The position numbers and the translations under genes are program-made. From NCBI GenBank assembly GCA_036639955.1, contig JAVWHP010000006.1:1-64000 (forward strand): a DNA stretch of 64,000 bases, given 5' to 3'. Every line of letters begins with the position of its first letter. Within the stretch, counting starts at the first letter, position 1. The notes under the pieces were generated by a model. It did not search any database. It was not told the origin of the DNA and was given only the letters and a program-made list of their open reading frames with translations. The stretch comes from JAVWHP01 sp036639955 (lineage in GTDB: Bacteria > Bacillota_I > Bacilli_A > Erysipelotrichales > Erysipelotrichaceae). Below, piece after piece: positions 23,920-33,399 of this stretch.

Positions 23920-25356
23920 TTAAATTTGTCTTCCATTTAATGACCATGTCTTAACAACATCTATATAAACCTTAACAATATCGCCTCTTTTTAAGTTTTC
24001 ACCAATAAAGTTTACTAGTTTATTAGTTTCTGTATAACCACTATATGTATTTTCATTCTTTTTACTTAGTCCATCTACTAACACTTCTACTACCCTATCT
24101 TTATATTGCATATTTTTTTTAGTAGCATAATAATTAGCTTTCTCATTTAATCTTTGTAACCTTTCTTGTTTTACTTCAAAAGGTATATTGTCTTCCATTA
24201 ATGCTGCTGGTGTACCAACTCTTGGTGAATATATAAAAGTAAAAGCATTATCAAATTGACAATAATCAAATATATCTAATGTTTGTTGAAATTGTTCCTC
24301 ACTTTCATTAGGAAATCCTACAATGATATCTGTTGAGAAAGAACAGCCTTTAACCTGATCTTTTATACTATCATATAGTTCTTTATATTGTTCTATTGTA
24401 TATCGACGTCCCATAATCTTTAATATTTCATTATTACCTGATTGTACTGGTAAATGAATAAAAGGCATTATATTATCATACTTAGCTATTACATTAATCA
24501 TCTCTTCACTAAAATCCCATGGATGTGAAGTAGTAAATCTAATTCTTTCAATTCCCATTTTAGCTACTTCTTCTAATAGGTATGAAAATCCTCCAACTAC
24601 TTGCAAGTCCTTACCATAGCTGTTAACATTTTGTCCTAATAATGTTACTTCTTTATAGTTCTCTTCCTTCAATACTTTTATTTCTTCTAATATATCAGCA
24701 ACAGCACGACTTCTTTCCTTACCCCTAGTATAAGGCACGATACAATATGTACAAAATTTATCACAACCATAAACTATATTAACCCAAGCTTTATGACTCT
24801 TGAATCTTTTAACAGGTAAATTTTCAATAACTTCTCCTTCTTTAGAAAAGACTTCTATTACTCGTTCATTTTCATGTATTACACGATAAAGTAATTCAGG
24901 TAATTGATGGATATTATGTGTACCAAATACTAGATTAACATGCTTATGCACTTTTAACATTTTATCTATTACATCTTCTTCTTGTGCCATACAACCGCAC
25001 ATAGCAAATAATAAATTTGGTTTATCAGCTAATAGTTTTTTTAATGATCCTATTTCTCCTAAAACCTTATCTTCAGCATTCTTTCTAATAGCACATGTAT
25101 TCATCATTATTAAATCCGCTTCATAAGGACTGTCTACACTAGTAAATTGTAAAGCTTCTAAAATACCAGCAATTGTTTCTCCATCACGCTCATTGGCTTG
25201 GCAACCATAAGTTCTTAAATAGTACTTCATACCTTTTCCTATCCCTTGAACATTATAAGGTATATTAAACAGTGCTTTTTCTATTGTTGTTTGTTGATGT
25301 GTCCTAACTTGTGCTGCTTTAAGACTTGGTAATGAAAATATTTTTTTGTTATCCAT
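23920..25356 (-). CDS. miaB: tRNA-i6A37 methylthiotransferase MiaB
   Basis: A radical-SAM enzyme that adds the 2-methylthio group to i6A37 of tRNAs reading UNN codons. The 478-residue chain has the N-terminal [4Fe-4S] domain (TYGCQANERDGE, NTCAIRKNAEDK, MCGCMAQEE), the radical SAM motif (YGCDKFCTYCIVPYTRGKERS) and a C-terminal TRAM domain. The extra 50-60 N-terminal residues are usual in Firmicutes MiaB. GGAGG precedes the ATG. Confidence 0.97.
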   Translation of the reverse strand: MDNKKIFSLPSLKAAQVRTHQQTTIEKALFNIPYNVQGIGKGMKYYLRTYGCQANERDGETIAGILEALQFTSVDSPYEADLIMMNTCAIRKNAEDKVLGEIGSLKKLLADKPNLLFAMCGCMAQEEDVIDKMLKVHKHVNLVFGTHNIHQLPELLYRVIHENERVIEVFSKEGEVIENLPVKRFKSHKAWVNIVYGCDKFCTYCIVPYTRGKERSRAVADILEEIKVLKEENYKEVTLLGQNVNSYGKDLQVVGGFSYLLEEVAKMGIERIRFTTSHPWDFSEEMINVIAKYDNIMPFIHLPVQSGNNEILKIMGRRYTIEQYKELYDSIKDQVKGCSFSTDIIVGFPNESEEQFQQTLDIFDYCQFDNAFTFIYSPRVGTPAALMEDNIPFEVKQERLQRLNEKANYYATKKNMQYKDRVVEVLVDGLSKKNENTYSGYTETNKLVNFIGENLKRGDIVKVYIDVVKTWSLNGRQI

Positions 25357-25433
25357 CTCTATTCCTCCATTTTTAAATATTATGCTTATCTATTATACTT
25401 AATTTTTATAATTATTTCTAATTATTTTTAAAT

Positions 25434-25458
25434 TAAAAAAACCAAGCTAGGCTTGGTT
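25434..25458 (-). terminator. Ferredoxin gene terminator
   Basis: An 8-bp stem (25458-25451 with 25447-25440), 3-base loop, followed by a run of T on the minus strand. Confidence 0.85.
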
Positions 25459-25463
25459 AATTC

Positions 25464-25637
25464 TTATTGAGTTATAGCATCTGTAGGGCAACTAGAAACA
25501 CAAGCTCCACAATCTATACAAGCTCCTTCATCACATATTGATTTTCCTTCTTCATTCATAGAAAGCGCTCCAACTGGACAAACACCAACACAAGCACCGC
25601 AACCGATACAAGCATCTTGATTTACATTTACTGGCAT
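25464..25637 (-). CDS. Clostridial-type 2[4Fe-4S] ferredoxin
   Basis: A 57-residue electron carrier. It has two perfect cluster motifs, CIGCGACVGVCP at residues 10-21 and CIDCGACVSSCP at 40-51. GGAGG precedes ATG 25637. It is a single-gene unit. Such ferredoxins serve pyruvate:ferredoxin oxidoreductase, hydrogenases and flavodiiron pathways in fermentative anaerobes. Confidence 0.96.
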   Translation of the reverse strand: MPVNVNQDACIGCGACVGVCPVGALSMNEEGKSICDEGACIDCGACVSSCPTDAITQ

Positions 25638-25711
25638 ATAAAAACCTCCTTTATTATTACTACAAACATTATAACAACATCGGTAGTATCTTTCAATAGT
25701 TAGTTACTAAA

Positions 25712-27589
25712 TTAATCTAATACTTCATCAAACTGTGAATTATATAAGTTTGTATAGAAGCCATTAGCTGCTAATAATTCAGTATGAGAACCTACTTCAA
25801 CGATATCTCCATCTTTCATTACTAATATAAGATCTGCATCTTTAATAGTAGATAAACGATGTGCTATAACAAAACTAGTTCGGTTTTCCATAAGTTTATC
25901 CATACCTTTTTGAATTAGTACTTCAGTTCTAGTATCTACTGAACTTGTTGCTTCGTCCAATATTAGTATCTTAGGATCTGATAAGAAAGCTCTAGCTATT
26001 GTTAATAACTGCTTTTGTCCTTGTGATATATTATTACTTTCTTCATTAATTATAGTATCATAACCATGATCTAAAGTTTTAATAAAATGATCTACATAAG
26101 CAGCACTAGCTGCATTTTTAACTTCATCATCACTAGCATCAAGTTTACCATAACGTATGTTATCTAAAATTGAACCATTAAACAACCATGCATCTTGTAA
26201 TACCATCCCAAATAATGATCTTAAATCTGAACGTTTCATATTAGTAATATTTATATTATCAATATAAATATTACCTTGGTTCAATTCATAAAAACGCATT
26301 AGTAATTTAACGATAGTTGTTTTACCAGCTCCCGTAGGACCTACTATAGCAATTTTTTTACCTGCTTTTATATACATTGAGAAATCATTGATTATAATCT
26401 TATTAGGATTATATCCAAAATGAACATTTTCAAATGTTACACAGCCTTCTAATAAGGCATTACCATTCTCATCAAGAACTTTAGCATCAGCCTTAGAATC
26501 ATCACTAATTTCTTCTTCAGCTAAGAATTCAAACACTCGTTCTGCTGCCGCTGCTGTAGATTGTAAAACATTCATAATCTGAGCTGTTTGTGTAATAGGT
26601 TGATTAAAACTTCTAACATACTGGATAAAAGCTTGAATATCTCCTATTTCTATGATGCCGTGGATATTTAAATATCCACCTAGGATACATACTCCGACAT
26701 ATCCTAGATTACCAACAAAGTTGGTAATAGGCATCATTAAACCTGATAAGAATTGTGATTTCCATGCAGTATTATATAGCTTTTGATTATGTTCATTAAA
26801 GGTATCAATTGATGCTTCTTCTCCATTAAATGCTTTCATCACTACATGTCCACTATACATTTCTTCTATGTGTCCATTCAAATTACCTAAATATTCTTGT
26901 TGTTGTTTAAAGTAACGTTGTGATTTTTTCACTACACTACTTAATAGAAATAATGATATTGGTAGCACGCATAGTGCCATTAATGTCATTTGCCAACTAA
27001 TTGATAGCATCATTACCATAATACCTATTAGCATAACAACTGATGTTATAATTTGTGACATACTTTGATTTAATGATTGAGCAATTGTATCTATATCATT
27101 ACTAACTCTTGATAGCACTTCACCATGTGTATGTGTATCAAAGTATTTAAATGGCATTTTGTTGATTTTTGTAGCTAATGCTGTTCTTAAATTATAAGCT
27201 ACTTTTTGTGATACTCCTGACATTAAATATCCTTGAATATAAGATAATATAGCACTTATAACATATAATGTTACTAATAATATTATAATTTGTCCTATCT
27301 TATCAAAATCAATATTTCCTTTACCTTGCACCTTTAGCATGAATCCTTCAGCTAAAGTTGTAGTTGCATTACCTAAAATTTTAGGCCCTACGATTGAAAA
27401 TACTGTACTTCCGATTGCAAACATTATAACCAATACAATGATTTTATAAAAAGGCTTTAAGTAAGCAAATAGTTTATGCATAGTCCCTTTGAAGTCCTTA
27501 GCCTTTTCTCCACTTCCGTGCATTTTGCCCATTCCACCCATAGGGCCTTTCATTACTTTCTTTGGTTCGTTAGTTTTCATTGGATTCAT
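25712..27589 (-). CDS. ABC exporter half-transporter, subunit with catalytic Walker B
   Basis: A 625-residue type IV ABC exporter: a Gly/Lys/Met-rich start, six membrane spans (about 50-340) and an ATPase domain with Walker A GPTGAGKTT, a degenerate signature NISQGQ and a canonical Walker B ILILDEATSS. It overlaps the preceding half-transporter by 20 bp. Together they form a heterodimer with one active and one degenerate ATP site, as in BmrCD, LmrCD and TM287/288. The MarR gene upstream suggests a drug- or stress-inducible pump. Confidence 0.92.
   Translation of the reverse strand: MNPMKTNEPKKVMKGPMGGMGKMHGSGEKAKDFKGTMHKLFAYLKPFYKIIVLVIMFAIGSTVFSIVGPKILGNATTTLAEGFMLKVQGKGNIDFDKIGQIIILLVTLYVISAILSYIQGYLMSGVSQKVAYNLRTALATKINKMPFKYFDTHTHGEVLSRVSNDIDTIAQSLNQSMSQIITSVVMLIGIMVMMLSISWQMTLMALCVLPISLFLLSSVVKKSQRYFKQQQEYLGNLNGHIEEMYSGHVVMKAFNGEEASIDTFNEHNQKLYNTAWKSQFLSGLMMPITNFVGNLGYVGVCILGGYLNIHGIIEIGDIQAFIQYVRSFNQPITQTAQIMNVLQSTAAAAERVFEFLAEEEISDDSKADAKVLDENGNALLEGCVTFENVHFGYNPNKIIINDFSMYIKAGKKIAIVGPTGAGKTTIVKLLMRFYELNQGNIYIDNINITNMKRSDLRSLFGMVLQDAWLFNGSILDNIRYGKLDASDDEVKNAASAAYVDHFIKTLDHGYDTIINEESNNISQGQKQLLTIARAFLSDPKILILDEATSSVDTRTEVLIQKGMDKLMENRTSFVIAHRLSTIKDADLILVMKDGDIVEVGSHTELLAANGFYTNLYNSQFDEVLD
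26660..26679. repeat. 20-bp perfect palindrome inside the ABC gene
   Basis: GTGGATATTT (26660-26669) is followed directly by its reverse complement (26670-26679). Another perfect 9-bp hairpin with an AAA loop lies close by at 26709-26729. Confidence 0.85.
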
Positions 27590-29801
27590 TTTCTAGTTCC
27601 TCCTTTGATAACTGTGAATAAGCAATTTCTTGATATACTTCACAACTATTTAATAATTCTTTATGATTTCCTTTACCGACAATTTTTCCATTATCCAATA
27701 CAATAATTTGTTCTGCATGCATAATAGAAGATATTCTTTGAGCTACTAAAAGCACTGTACTTTGTGTACGTTGTGTAAATTCATCTAATGCTTTACGTAG
27801 TTTAGCATCTGTTTTAAAATCTAAAGCAGAGAAACTATCATCAAATATTAATATTTCTGGTTCTTTAACTATAGCTCTAGCAATACTAATTCTTTGTTTT
27901 TGTCCACCTGATACATTTGTTCCACCTTGTGATATAGCAGTTTCATACTTATCATCAGTTGATTCTATAAAATCACTTGCTTGTGCAATAATTGCTGCAC
28001 TTTCTAATTCTTGGCGAGTAGCATCATGCTTAGCATATAATAAATTAGTTTCTATTGTACCTGAGAAAAGAATTCCTTTTTGTGGCACATAACCAATTTT
28101 TTCTCTTAATTGATGTTGAGTAACATCCTTAATATTAGTTCCATCCACGATTACTTCACCATCAGTTACATCAAAGAAACGAGGCACTAAATTAATTAAT
28201 GTAGATTTACCACTTCCTGTACTACCAATGAATGCTGTAGTTTGGCCGGGCTTAGCAATAAAATTTATATTGTCTAAAATGTTTTCTTCTGCTCCTGGAT
28301 ACTTAAAGCATACATTTTTAAATTCTACTACTCCATGTAAATTCTCATTAAAATCTTCAGCATTCTTAGGATCTAAAATACTAGGATTACTATTAAGTAC
28401 TTCCATAATTCTATTAGCAGCAACTCCTGCTCTTGGTATCATGATTGCTACCATTGATATCATTAAGAAAGACATAATTATTTGCATTGCATATTGAATA
28501 AATGCTATAAGATCACCAATTTGTAATGTCCCTAAATCTATTTGTTGACCACCAACCCAAATTATTACTAAAGATACACAGTTCATAATAAACATCATAA
28601 CTGGCATTAAAGCTGCCATTACACGATTAACAAATATATTAGTATCTGTAATATCTTTATTAGCTTTATTGAATTTTTGTTCTTCATACTTTTCAGTATT
28701 GAAGGCTCTTATTACTGGCATTCCTTCAAGGAATTCACGCATAACTAAATTTAATTTATCTAATAATTGTTGAGCTATTTTAAATTTTGGCATAACAATA
28801 CTAAAGGCAACACCAATCACGCTTAGTAGCAACACAATTACAAAGAAGATAATCCAAGTCATACTAGCATTTGAATCTAAGACATGTATTAGAGCTCCAA
28901 TTCCCATTATAGGGGCATATATTACTATTCTTAACATCATTACAAGAACCATTTGAATTTGTTGTATATCATTAGTAGTTCTTGTTATTAATGATGCAGT
29001 AGAAAATTTGTTAAATTCAGCATTAGAGAAGTTTTCTACTTTTTCAAATATATCAAAACGCAAATTTCTAGCTAATCCTGCAGCTATTCTTGATGATAAG
29101 AAACCTACACCTATAGCGCATATAGCGCCTAGCAGTGATATTAATAACATCTTAACACCAGCACTAGTGACATAATTCTTTTGTATTCCTTCTAAATCCA
29201 TCCCTAATTTAGCATACTCTGATTTAACAAAGTTTGTACTTGCAGTAACTAGAGTTGAATCTCCCATAGATTCCATTTTTGAATCAATGGCAGATTCCAT
29301 CTTCTTTAATTCTTCTATTGGCATTTGCGATAACATAGCAAATACATCAGTACCCTCTGGTAAATGACTTAAAGCATCATCAGCACCATATTTACCTGAT
29401 TCTAAAGCCATAACAATTAACTCCGGTTTAGGTAATATTTTATTTAAATGATCAAACTCCTCATCACTTAGTTTCTTTAATTCATATACATTACTAGTTT
29501 TTAGGATTGGATAATCCTCAATCTGTTCACTAGTAGCATCAGCACTAGTAATTAAATTATAAGAAGATTTTAAAGTTTCCTTATCCTTATCTTCCATAAA
29601 TATTTGAACTCGATTAAAATTTTCTTCACCTACTGCTTCAAAAACAGAACTATCAACTCCGCCTGACTGAATACCTGTGTTAACAATATTAGACATATAA
29701 TCTGGTAATGACAATTCACATTGCGCTTGTATAAATAACAAAGCAATAACAAAAATTAATGAAATTTTAAATTTCTTTAAATATTTAAGTACTTTTATCA
29801 T
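27570..29801 (-). CDS. ABC exporter half-transporter with degenerate Walker B and extracellular insert
   Basis: A 743-residue partner of the next gene. A hydrophilic stretch of about 170 residues (about 38-210), rich in Asp, Glu and Ser, separates the first and second membrane spans and should face outside. The rest is a standard six-span exporter plus ATPase: Walker A GSTGSGKST, a consensus-like signature NVSGGQ, and Walker B ILIFDDS with Asp in place of the catalytic Glu. It therefore supplies the degenerate site's Walker motifs. It starts 1 base after the marR stop. Confidence 0.92.
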   Translation of the reverse strand: MIKVLKYLKKFKISLIFVIALLFIQAQCELSLPDYMSNIVNTGIQSGGVDSSVFEAVGEENFNRVQIFMEDKDKETLKSSYNLITSADATSEQIEDYPILKTSNVYELKKLSDEEFDHLNKILPKPELIVMALESGKYGADDALSHLPEGTDVFAMLSQMPIEELKKMESAIDSKMESMGDSTLVTASTNFVKSEYAKLGMDLEGIQKNYVTSAGVKMLLISLLGAICAIGVGFLSSRIAAGLARNLRFDIFEKVENFSNAEFNKFSTASLITRTTNDIQQIQMVLVMMLRIVIYAPIMGIGALIHVLDSNASMTWIIFFVIVLLLSVIGVAFSIVMPKFKIAQQLLDKLNLVMREFLEGMPVIRAFNTEKYEEQKFNKANKDITDTNIFVNRVMAALMPVMMFIMNCVSLVIIWVGGQQIDLGTLQIGDLIAFIQYAMQIIMSFLMISMVAIMIPRAGVAANRIMEVLNSNPSILDPKNAEDFNENLHGVVEFKNVCFKYPGAEENILDNINFIAKPGQTTAFIGSTGSGKSTLINLVPRFFDVTDGEVIVDGTNIKDVTQHQLREKIGYVPQKGILFSGTIETNLLYAKHDATRQELESAAIIAQASDFIESTDDKYETAISQGGTNVSGGQKQRISIARAIVKEPEILIFDDSFSALDFKTDAKLRKALDEFTQRTQSTVLLVAQRISSIMHAEQIIVLDNGKIVGKGNHKELLNSCEVYQEIAYSQLSKEELENESNEN

Positions 29802-29802
29802 A

Positions 29803-30282
29803 TTATTCGTCCTTTCTATTAGATGTCGGTTCTATATTCTTATATAGTTTATTCTTATGATATTCTGCACACTTTTTTAGTATTCTAATAAAATGTTCAC
29901 TATCTTCTTCGCCCAAAAAATCTACAAAATTTTCAAACATAGCATTTAATTCAATTTCAGTATCCTTAATAGCTTCTTTAGCTAATGGTGTTACTTTAAT
30001 GTAAACACTACGACGATCACTTTCAAGTTGAATTCTTTCGATAAATCCTTTGTTTTCAAAGTTTCTAATAATTTGAGAAATAGCTGCGGGAGTAATTTTA
30101 AAGAAATCAGATATTTCACTCATTTTAACAATATCACCGTTATTTAAACGCATAATACCATCAAGAAACATCATGTCTCTTCTTTTTAAACTTTTACACA
30201 TGTTAGTCTCAGCATTAACATCACTTTTTTGCATTACATAAAATGCTCTAAAAAGTTCTGTCGCTCTTTCACTTCGATTCAT
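29803..30282 (-). CDS. MarR-family repressor of the ABC exporter operon
   Basis: A 159-residue winged-helix protein from ATG 30282 (AAGGTG 5-6 bases upstream; the GTG at 30288 belongs to that site). It has the MarR recognition helix and wing (FFKITPAAISQIIRNFENKGFIERIQLESDRRSVYIKVTPLA). It is the first gene of a three-gene operon with two ABC half-transporters, a common drug-efflux layout. Two overlapping palindromes just upstream are its probable autoregulatory operator. Confidence 0.93.
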   Translation of the reverse strand: MNRSERATELFRAFYVMQKSDVNAETNMCKSLKRRDMMFLDGIMRLNNGDIVKMSEISDFFKITPAAISQIIRNFENKGFIERIQLESDRRSVYIKVTPLAKEAIKDTEIELNAMFENFVDFLGEEDSEHFIRILKKCAEYHKNKLYKNIEPTSNRKDE

Positions 30283-30302
30283 ATTCACACCTTCTTCACA
30301 TA

Positions 30303-30325
30303 GTTAAGTTGCTTAACAATTAAGC
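30303..30325. promoter_or_regulatory. Tandem palindromes, likely MarR operator
   Basis: GTTAAG-TTG-CTTAAC (30303-30317) overlaps GCTTAA-CAA-TTAAGC (30311-30325). Both are perfect 6-3-6 palindromes. They sit at the transcription start of the marR-ABC promoter, where a bound repressor would block RNA polymerase. Confidence 0.75.
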
Positions 30326-30333
30326 ATGTTAAT

Positions 30334-30361
30334 ATTATAGTTCATTAACAATAGATGTCAA
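30334..30361 (-). promoter_or_regulatory. marR-ABC operon promoter
   Basis: On the minus strand consensus TTGACA (30361-30356), 16 bp, consensus TATAAT (30339-30334). Confidence 0.9.
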
Positions 30362-30406
30362 CAGTAATTATTTATCACTTTTAGTTATCAATATAAGAAT
30401 TTAATT

Positions 30407-30437
30407 ATAAAAAAAAAGCTTCGTTAATACGAAGCTT
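30407..30437 (-). terminator. Lactate permease gene terminator
   Basis: An 8-9-bp stem (30437-30430 with 30423-30416) followed on the minus strand by ten T. Confidence 0.9.
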
Positions 30438-30456
30438 AAGTACTTTATAAGGTTGT

Positions 30457-32028
30457 TTAATTGAACATTACCCATATCTTCATACCAAAGTATGAGATAA
30501 AGCCCATGATTACTAAGAATGCTATTGCATATTTAATAACTTTAGAAAGGATTTCTCCTTCTTTACCGGCTAATGAGGTAGCTGCTACACCAATAGCTAT
30601 ACTCTGAGGAGATAGAATTTTACCAGCGGCTGTTCCCATTGTGTTAGCAGCAGCTAACCAATAAGGATCAGCTCCAATCGCATTAGCAGCTTCTATTTGA
30701 ACATTACCAAATAGAACAGAACTAGAAGTTGCACTTCCAGTAACAAATGTTCCTAAGGCACCAATTAATGGAGCGGCAAAAGGATAAAAAGAACCTAGTA
30801 CAGCTACAAATAAGGCAGCAATACTAACAATCATTCCACTATACCCCATTACTTTAGCAGTAGCTAAGACAGCTAACATAGTTATAATAGTTTTAGACAT
30901 TTGAGAAATAGTTTCTCCTAATACTTTAAACATTTCTTTAAACGTAGCCTTTTGTACAATACCACCAATAAAGGCTGATAACATAATAATAACACCAGGA
31001 GTAGCAATCCAAATAAATGTATAAGGAGTAGCATTAGGTCCTGTATAAATAGTTATTGCAGATCTAATAGTATTTAAAGGATCATGAATAAATGGAACCA
31101 TATTACTAGTCATCAATAATAAAACAAATATTAGAATAAAAGGTAGCCACGCAACAAACGCTCTTTTAAGCGTAATACGCTCATCATTACCTTCCATTTT
31201 CATTTCATATGTTTTATCAACAACTTCCTTTTTAGCTTTTCTTGCTTCATGAACACGACAAGCTATAATAGTACAAATTAATGAACATACAGAACCTACA
31301 ATTACTGGAAGTTCTGCTCCAACGAATTTAGCAACTAATAACTGAGGTAATACAAAACTTACTCCTGAAATTAGTGTTACTAAACCTACACCCTTTATTG
31401 CTTTAATACTTTTACCACTCATAGCTACCATAATAAATGGTGTAAGTAACATTAATGGTGCTAATTGTAATGTAGTAGCAAATGCTAATTTAGTTGATTC
31501 TAGTCCTACTAAATTAGCTAAAGTTACAGTTGGTATTCCAATAGATCCAAAAGCAGTTGGTGTAGAATTAGCAATTAAACAAACTATTGCTGAGAACATT
31601 GGATTAAAACCTAAACCAGCAAGCATACTTGCAGGTATTGCTATTGCAGTACCAAACCCAGCCATACCCTCTAGGAATCCTCCAAAACACCATCCAACTA
31701 AAAGCACTAATAAACGTTTATCAGTACTTACGCTAGTGATCATTCTTTTAATAACTTCCATCATACCAGTATGCAATGAAAGATTATAAGTAAAGACTGC
31801 GGCAATTATTACTAGAATAATTGGCCAAAAAGCCATTGCTATTCCTTCAAGAGCAGCAGTAGCTGCATCAATTGCTGGCATTTTCCAAACCAACATAGCT
31901 AACACAACTGCTATAAAAAAAGCAATTGGTGCTGCTTTATGTCCGGACATTTTAAAACCACAAAGGGCTATTATTAGCCAAATTATTGGCATTAGTCCTA
32001 AAACAAACATGATAATCATGTCTACCAT
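30457..32028 (-). CDS. lctP: L-lactate permease family transporter
   Basis: A 523-residue polytopic protein with about 12-14 spans. Conserved LctP segments are GFLEGMAGFGTAIAIPASMLAGLGFNP, NSTPTAFGSIGIPT and the C-terminal NTMGTAAGKILSPQSIAIG. It should move lactate (or glycolate) with protons across the membrane; in a fermenter it may work as an uptake or export route. GGAGGG precedes ATG 32028. It is a single-gene unit with its own promoter, a palindromic operator candidate and a terminator. Confidence 0.93.
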   Translation of the reverse strand: MVDMIIMFVLGLMPIIWLIIALCGFKMSGHKAAPIAFFIAVVLAMLVWKMPAIDAATAALEGIAMAFWPIILVIIAAVFTYNLSLHTGMMEVIKRMITSVSTDKRLLVLLVGWCFGGFLEGMAGFGTAIAIPASMLAGLGFNPMFSAIVCLIANSTPTAFGSIGIPTVTLANLVGLESTKLAFATTLQLAPLMLLTPFIMVAMSGKSIKAIKGVGLVTLISGVSFVLPQLLVAKFVGAELPVIVGSVCSLICTIIACRVHEARKAKKEVVDKTYEMKMEGNDERITLKRAFVAWLPFILIFVLLLMTSNMVPFIHDPLNTIRSAITIYTGPNATPYTFIWIATPGVIIMLSAFIGGIVQKATFKEMFKVLGETISQMSKTIITMLAVLATAKVMGYSGMIVSIAALFVAVLGSFYPFAAPLIGALGTFVTGSATSSSVLFGNVQIEAANAIGADPYWLAAANTMGTAAGKILSPQSIAIGVAATSLAGKEGEILSKVIKYAIAFLVIMGFISYFGMKIWVMFN

Positions 32029-32051
32029 AGTATCCCTCCAAACAGATAATG

Positions 32052-32067
32052 GTTAAGTAAACTTAAC
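32052..32067. promoter_or_regulatory. Palindrome at the lctP transcription start
   Basis: GTTAAG-TAAA-CTTAAC is a perfect 6-4-6 palindrome located at the predicted +1 of lctP. Its half-sites equal those of the marR operator at 30303, with one more spacer base. Confidence 0.6.
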
Positions 32068-32072
32068 ACAAT

Positions 32073-32101
32073 TTAATATTTTACATTCATTTGAATTGAA
32101 A
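32073..32101 (-). promoter_or_regulatory. lctP promoter candidate
   Basis: On the minus strand TTTCAA (32101-32096), 17 bp, TATTAA (32078-32073). Confidence 0.5.
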
Positions 32102-32142
32102 GTCTACCAAAAATAAGATATTTCTGAATGATAATGCTTACA

Positions 32143-32166
32143 ATTGAAAAAGAGCCTATGGCTCTT
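32143..32166 (-). terminator. Terminator of the AI-2E family gene
   Basis: A 7-bp stem (32166-32160 with 32156-32150) with a TAT/ATA loop followed by TTTTC on the minus strand; it overlaps the stop codon. Confidence 0.75.
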
Positions 32167-33376
32167 CACTTATTTCTGGGTGTTCTTCATTTTGTACAAC
32201 TTTATCTAATGTTACATTTATATTATCTTTTGTTAATTTACTATTTATAATATCACCAAATACAGTATATATAAAGGCTGTTGTTGGTACTGCTATTACC
32301 ATTCCAAATATACCAAATAAATCACCGAAAACAAAGATTGATAGTAGTACCCATAGACCAGGTAGTCCTACACTATCTCCTACAACTCTTGGATAAATTA
32401 AATTATCTTCAAATTGTTGCATCACTTGATAGAACAATACAAACATTAAACTTTGTAAAGGATCGACAGATAGTATCATTATTGCTCCAATACTCATTGC
32501 AAACATTGAACCAAATACTGGAACTACACTACATACTCCGATTAAACATGAAATTAATTCTGGGAATGGAAACTTTAGTATAGTCATAGTTATATAATAT
32601 AAAACCATCAATATAACTGCTTCTGTTAGTTGTCCACTTACGAAGCTTTGAAATATGTGATTAGCTTTAGTCGCATAACTAAATATTTTCTCAGAATAAT
32701 TTATTCCAACAGTTGCCACAATTACCTTTCTAAAATTAATGATAAAAGTCTCTTTACTAGCTAATAAATATAATGAAAACATAAATCCAGTAAAATATAG
32801 AGCAAAGGTACTTGTAAAGGCAATGGCATTATTCATAATGCCATTAGCACTTGATGTTAATATGTTAAGCCCTTGAGCTACTATCTTCTCCCATGGCATA
32901 TTTACAAATTGTTCTACTGATTCGATGTTTTCCATTCTGAAATCTATTCCAAAGTAGATAAATATTTCATCTATATTATTCACTATTCCAATAAAGAAAT
33001 TAGATAGATTGCTCATTAACTGAATTAATGATTCTAAAATTTTAGGTAAAATTATACTACCTAGCACCGCAACTACAATAAACGAAACAATTAATGTAAT
33101 AGTAATAGCTATTGCTCTTACTCTCCTATAAATTAATCCATCTTTTTTTGTATGTTTCTTTATTACACCTTCAATTTTTTTCATTGGTATATTTAATATA
33201 AACGCGATCGCTATACCATAAAATAAAGTAATAAACAATGATAAAAATGAAAACACATTATTCGTAATAACATTTAAATTAGTTAATATAATATACAATA
33301 AACATATATAAGTTGCTAACAACATCCATGGCTTAACTAATTTAAATGTTTCACTATCCTTAATCTTCTTTAACAT
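32156..33376 (-). CDS. AI-2E family membrane protein
   Basis: A 406-residue membrane protein of the AI-2E (TqsA/PerM/YtvI) family: two N-terminal spans, a soluble amphipathic region (about 90-200), then five or so spans with the conserved PELISCLIGVCSVVPVFGSMFAMSIG and VVGDSVGLPGLWVLLSIFVFGDLFG. Members export diverse solutes, and some are Na+/H+ antiporters; autoinducer-2 transport should not be assumed. I start at ATG 33376 (AAAGGGG 6 bases upstream), not at 33409. A 10-bp perfect hairpin lies inside at 32822-32845. Confidence 0.88.
   Translation of the reverse strand: MLKKIKDSETFKLVKPWMLLATYICLLYIILTNLNVITNNVFSFLSLFITLFYGIAIAFILNIPMKKIEGVIKKHTKKDGLIYRRVRAIAITITLIVSFIVVAVLGSIILPKILESLIQLMSNLSNFFIGIVNNIDEIFIYFGIDFRMENIESVEQFVNMPWEKIVAQGLNILTSSANGIMNNAIAFTSTFALYFTGFMFSLYLLASKETFIINFRKVIVATVGINYSEKIFSYATKANHIFQSFVSGQLTEAVILMVLYYITMTILKFPFPELISCLIGVCSVVPVFGSMFAMSIGAIMILSVDPLQSLMFVLFYQVMQQFEDNLIYPRVVGDSVGLPGLWVLLSIFVFGDLFGIFGMVIAVPTTAFIYTVFGDIINSKLTKDNINVTLDKVVQNEEHPEISEEP
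32822..32845. repeat. 10-bp perfect inverted repeat in the AI-2E family gene
   Basis: Arms 32822-32831 (AATGGCATTA) and 32836-32845 with tetraloop TTCA. Confidence 0.85.
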
Positions 33377-33399
33377 TTTAAAACCCCTTTCATTTATAT

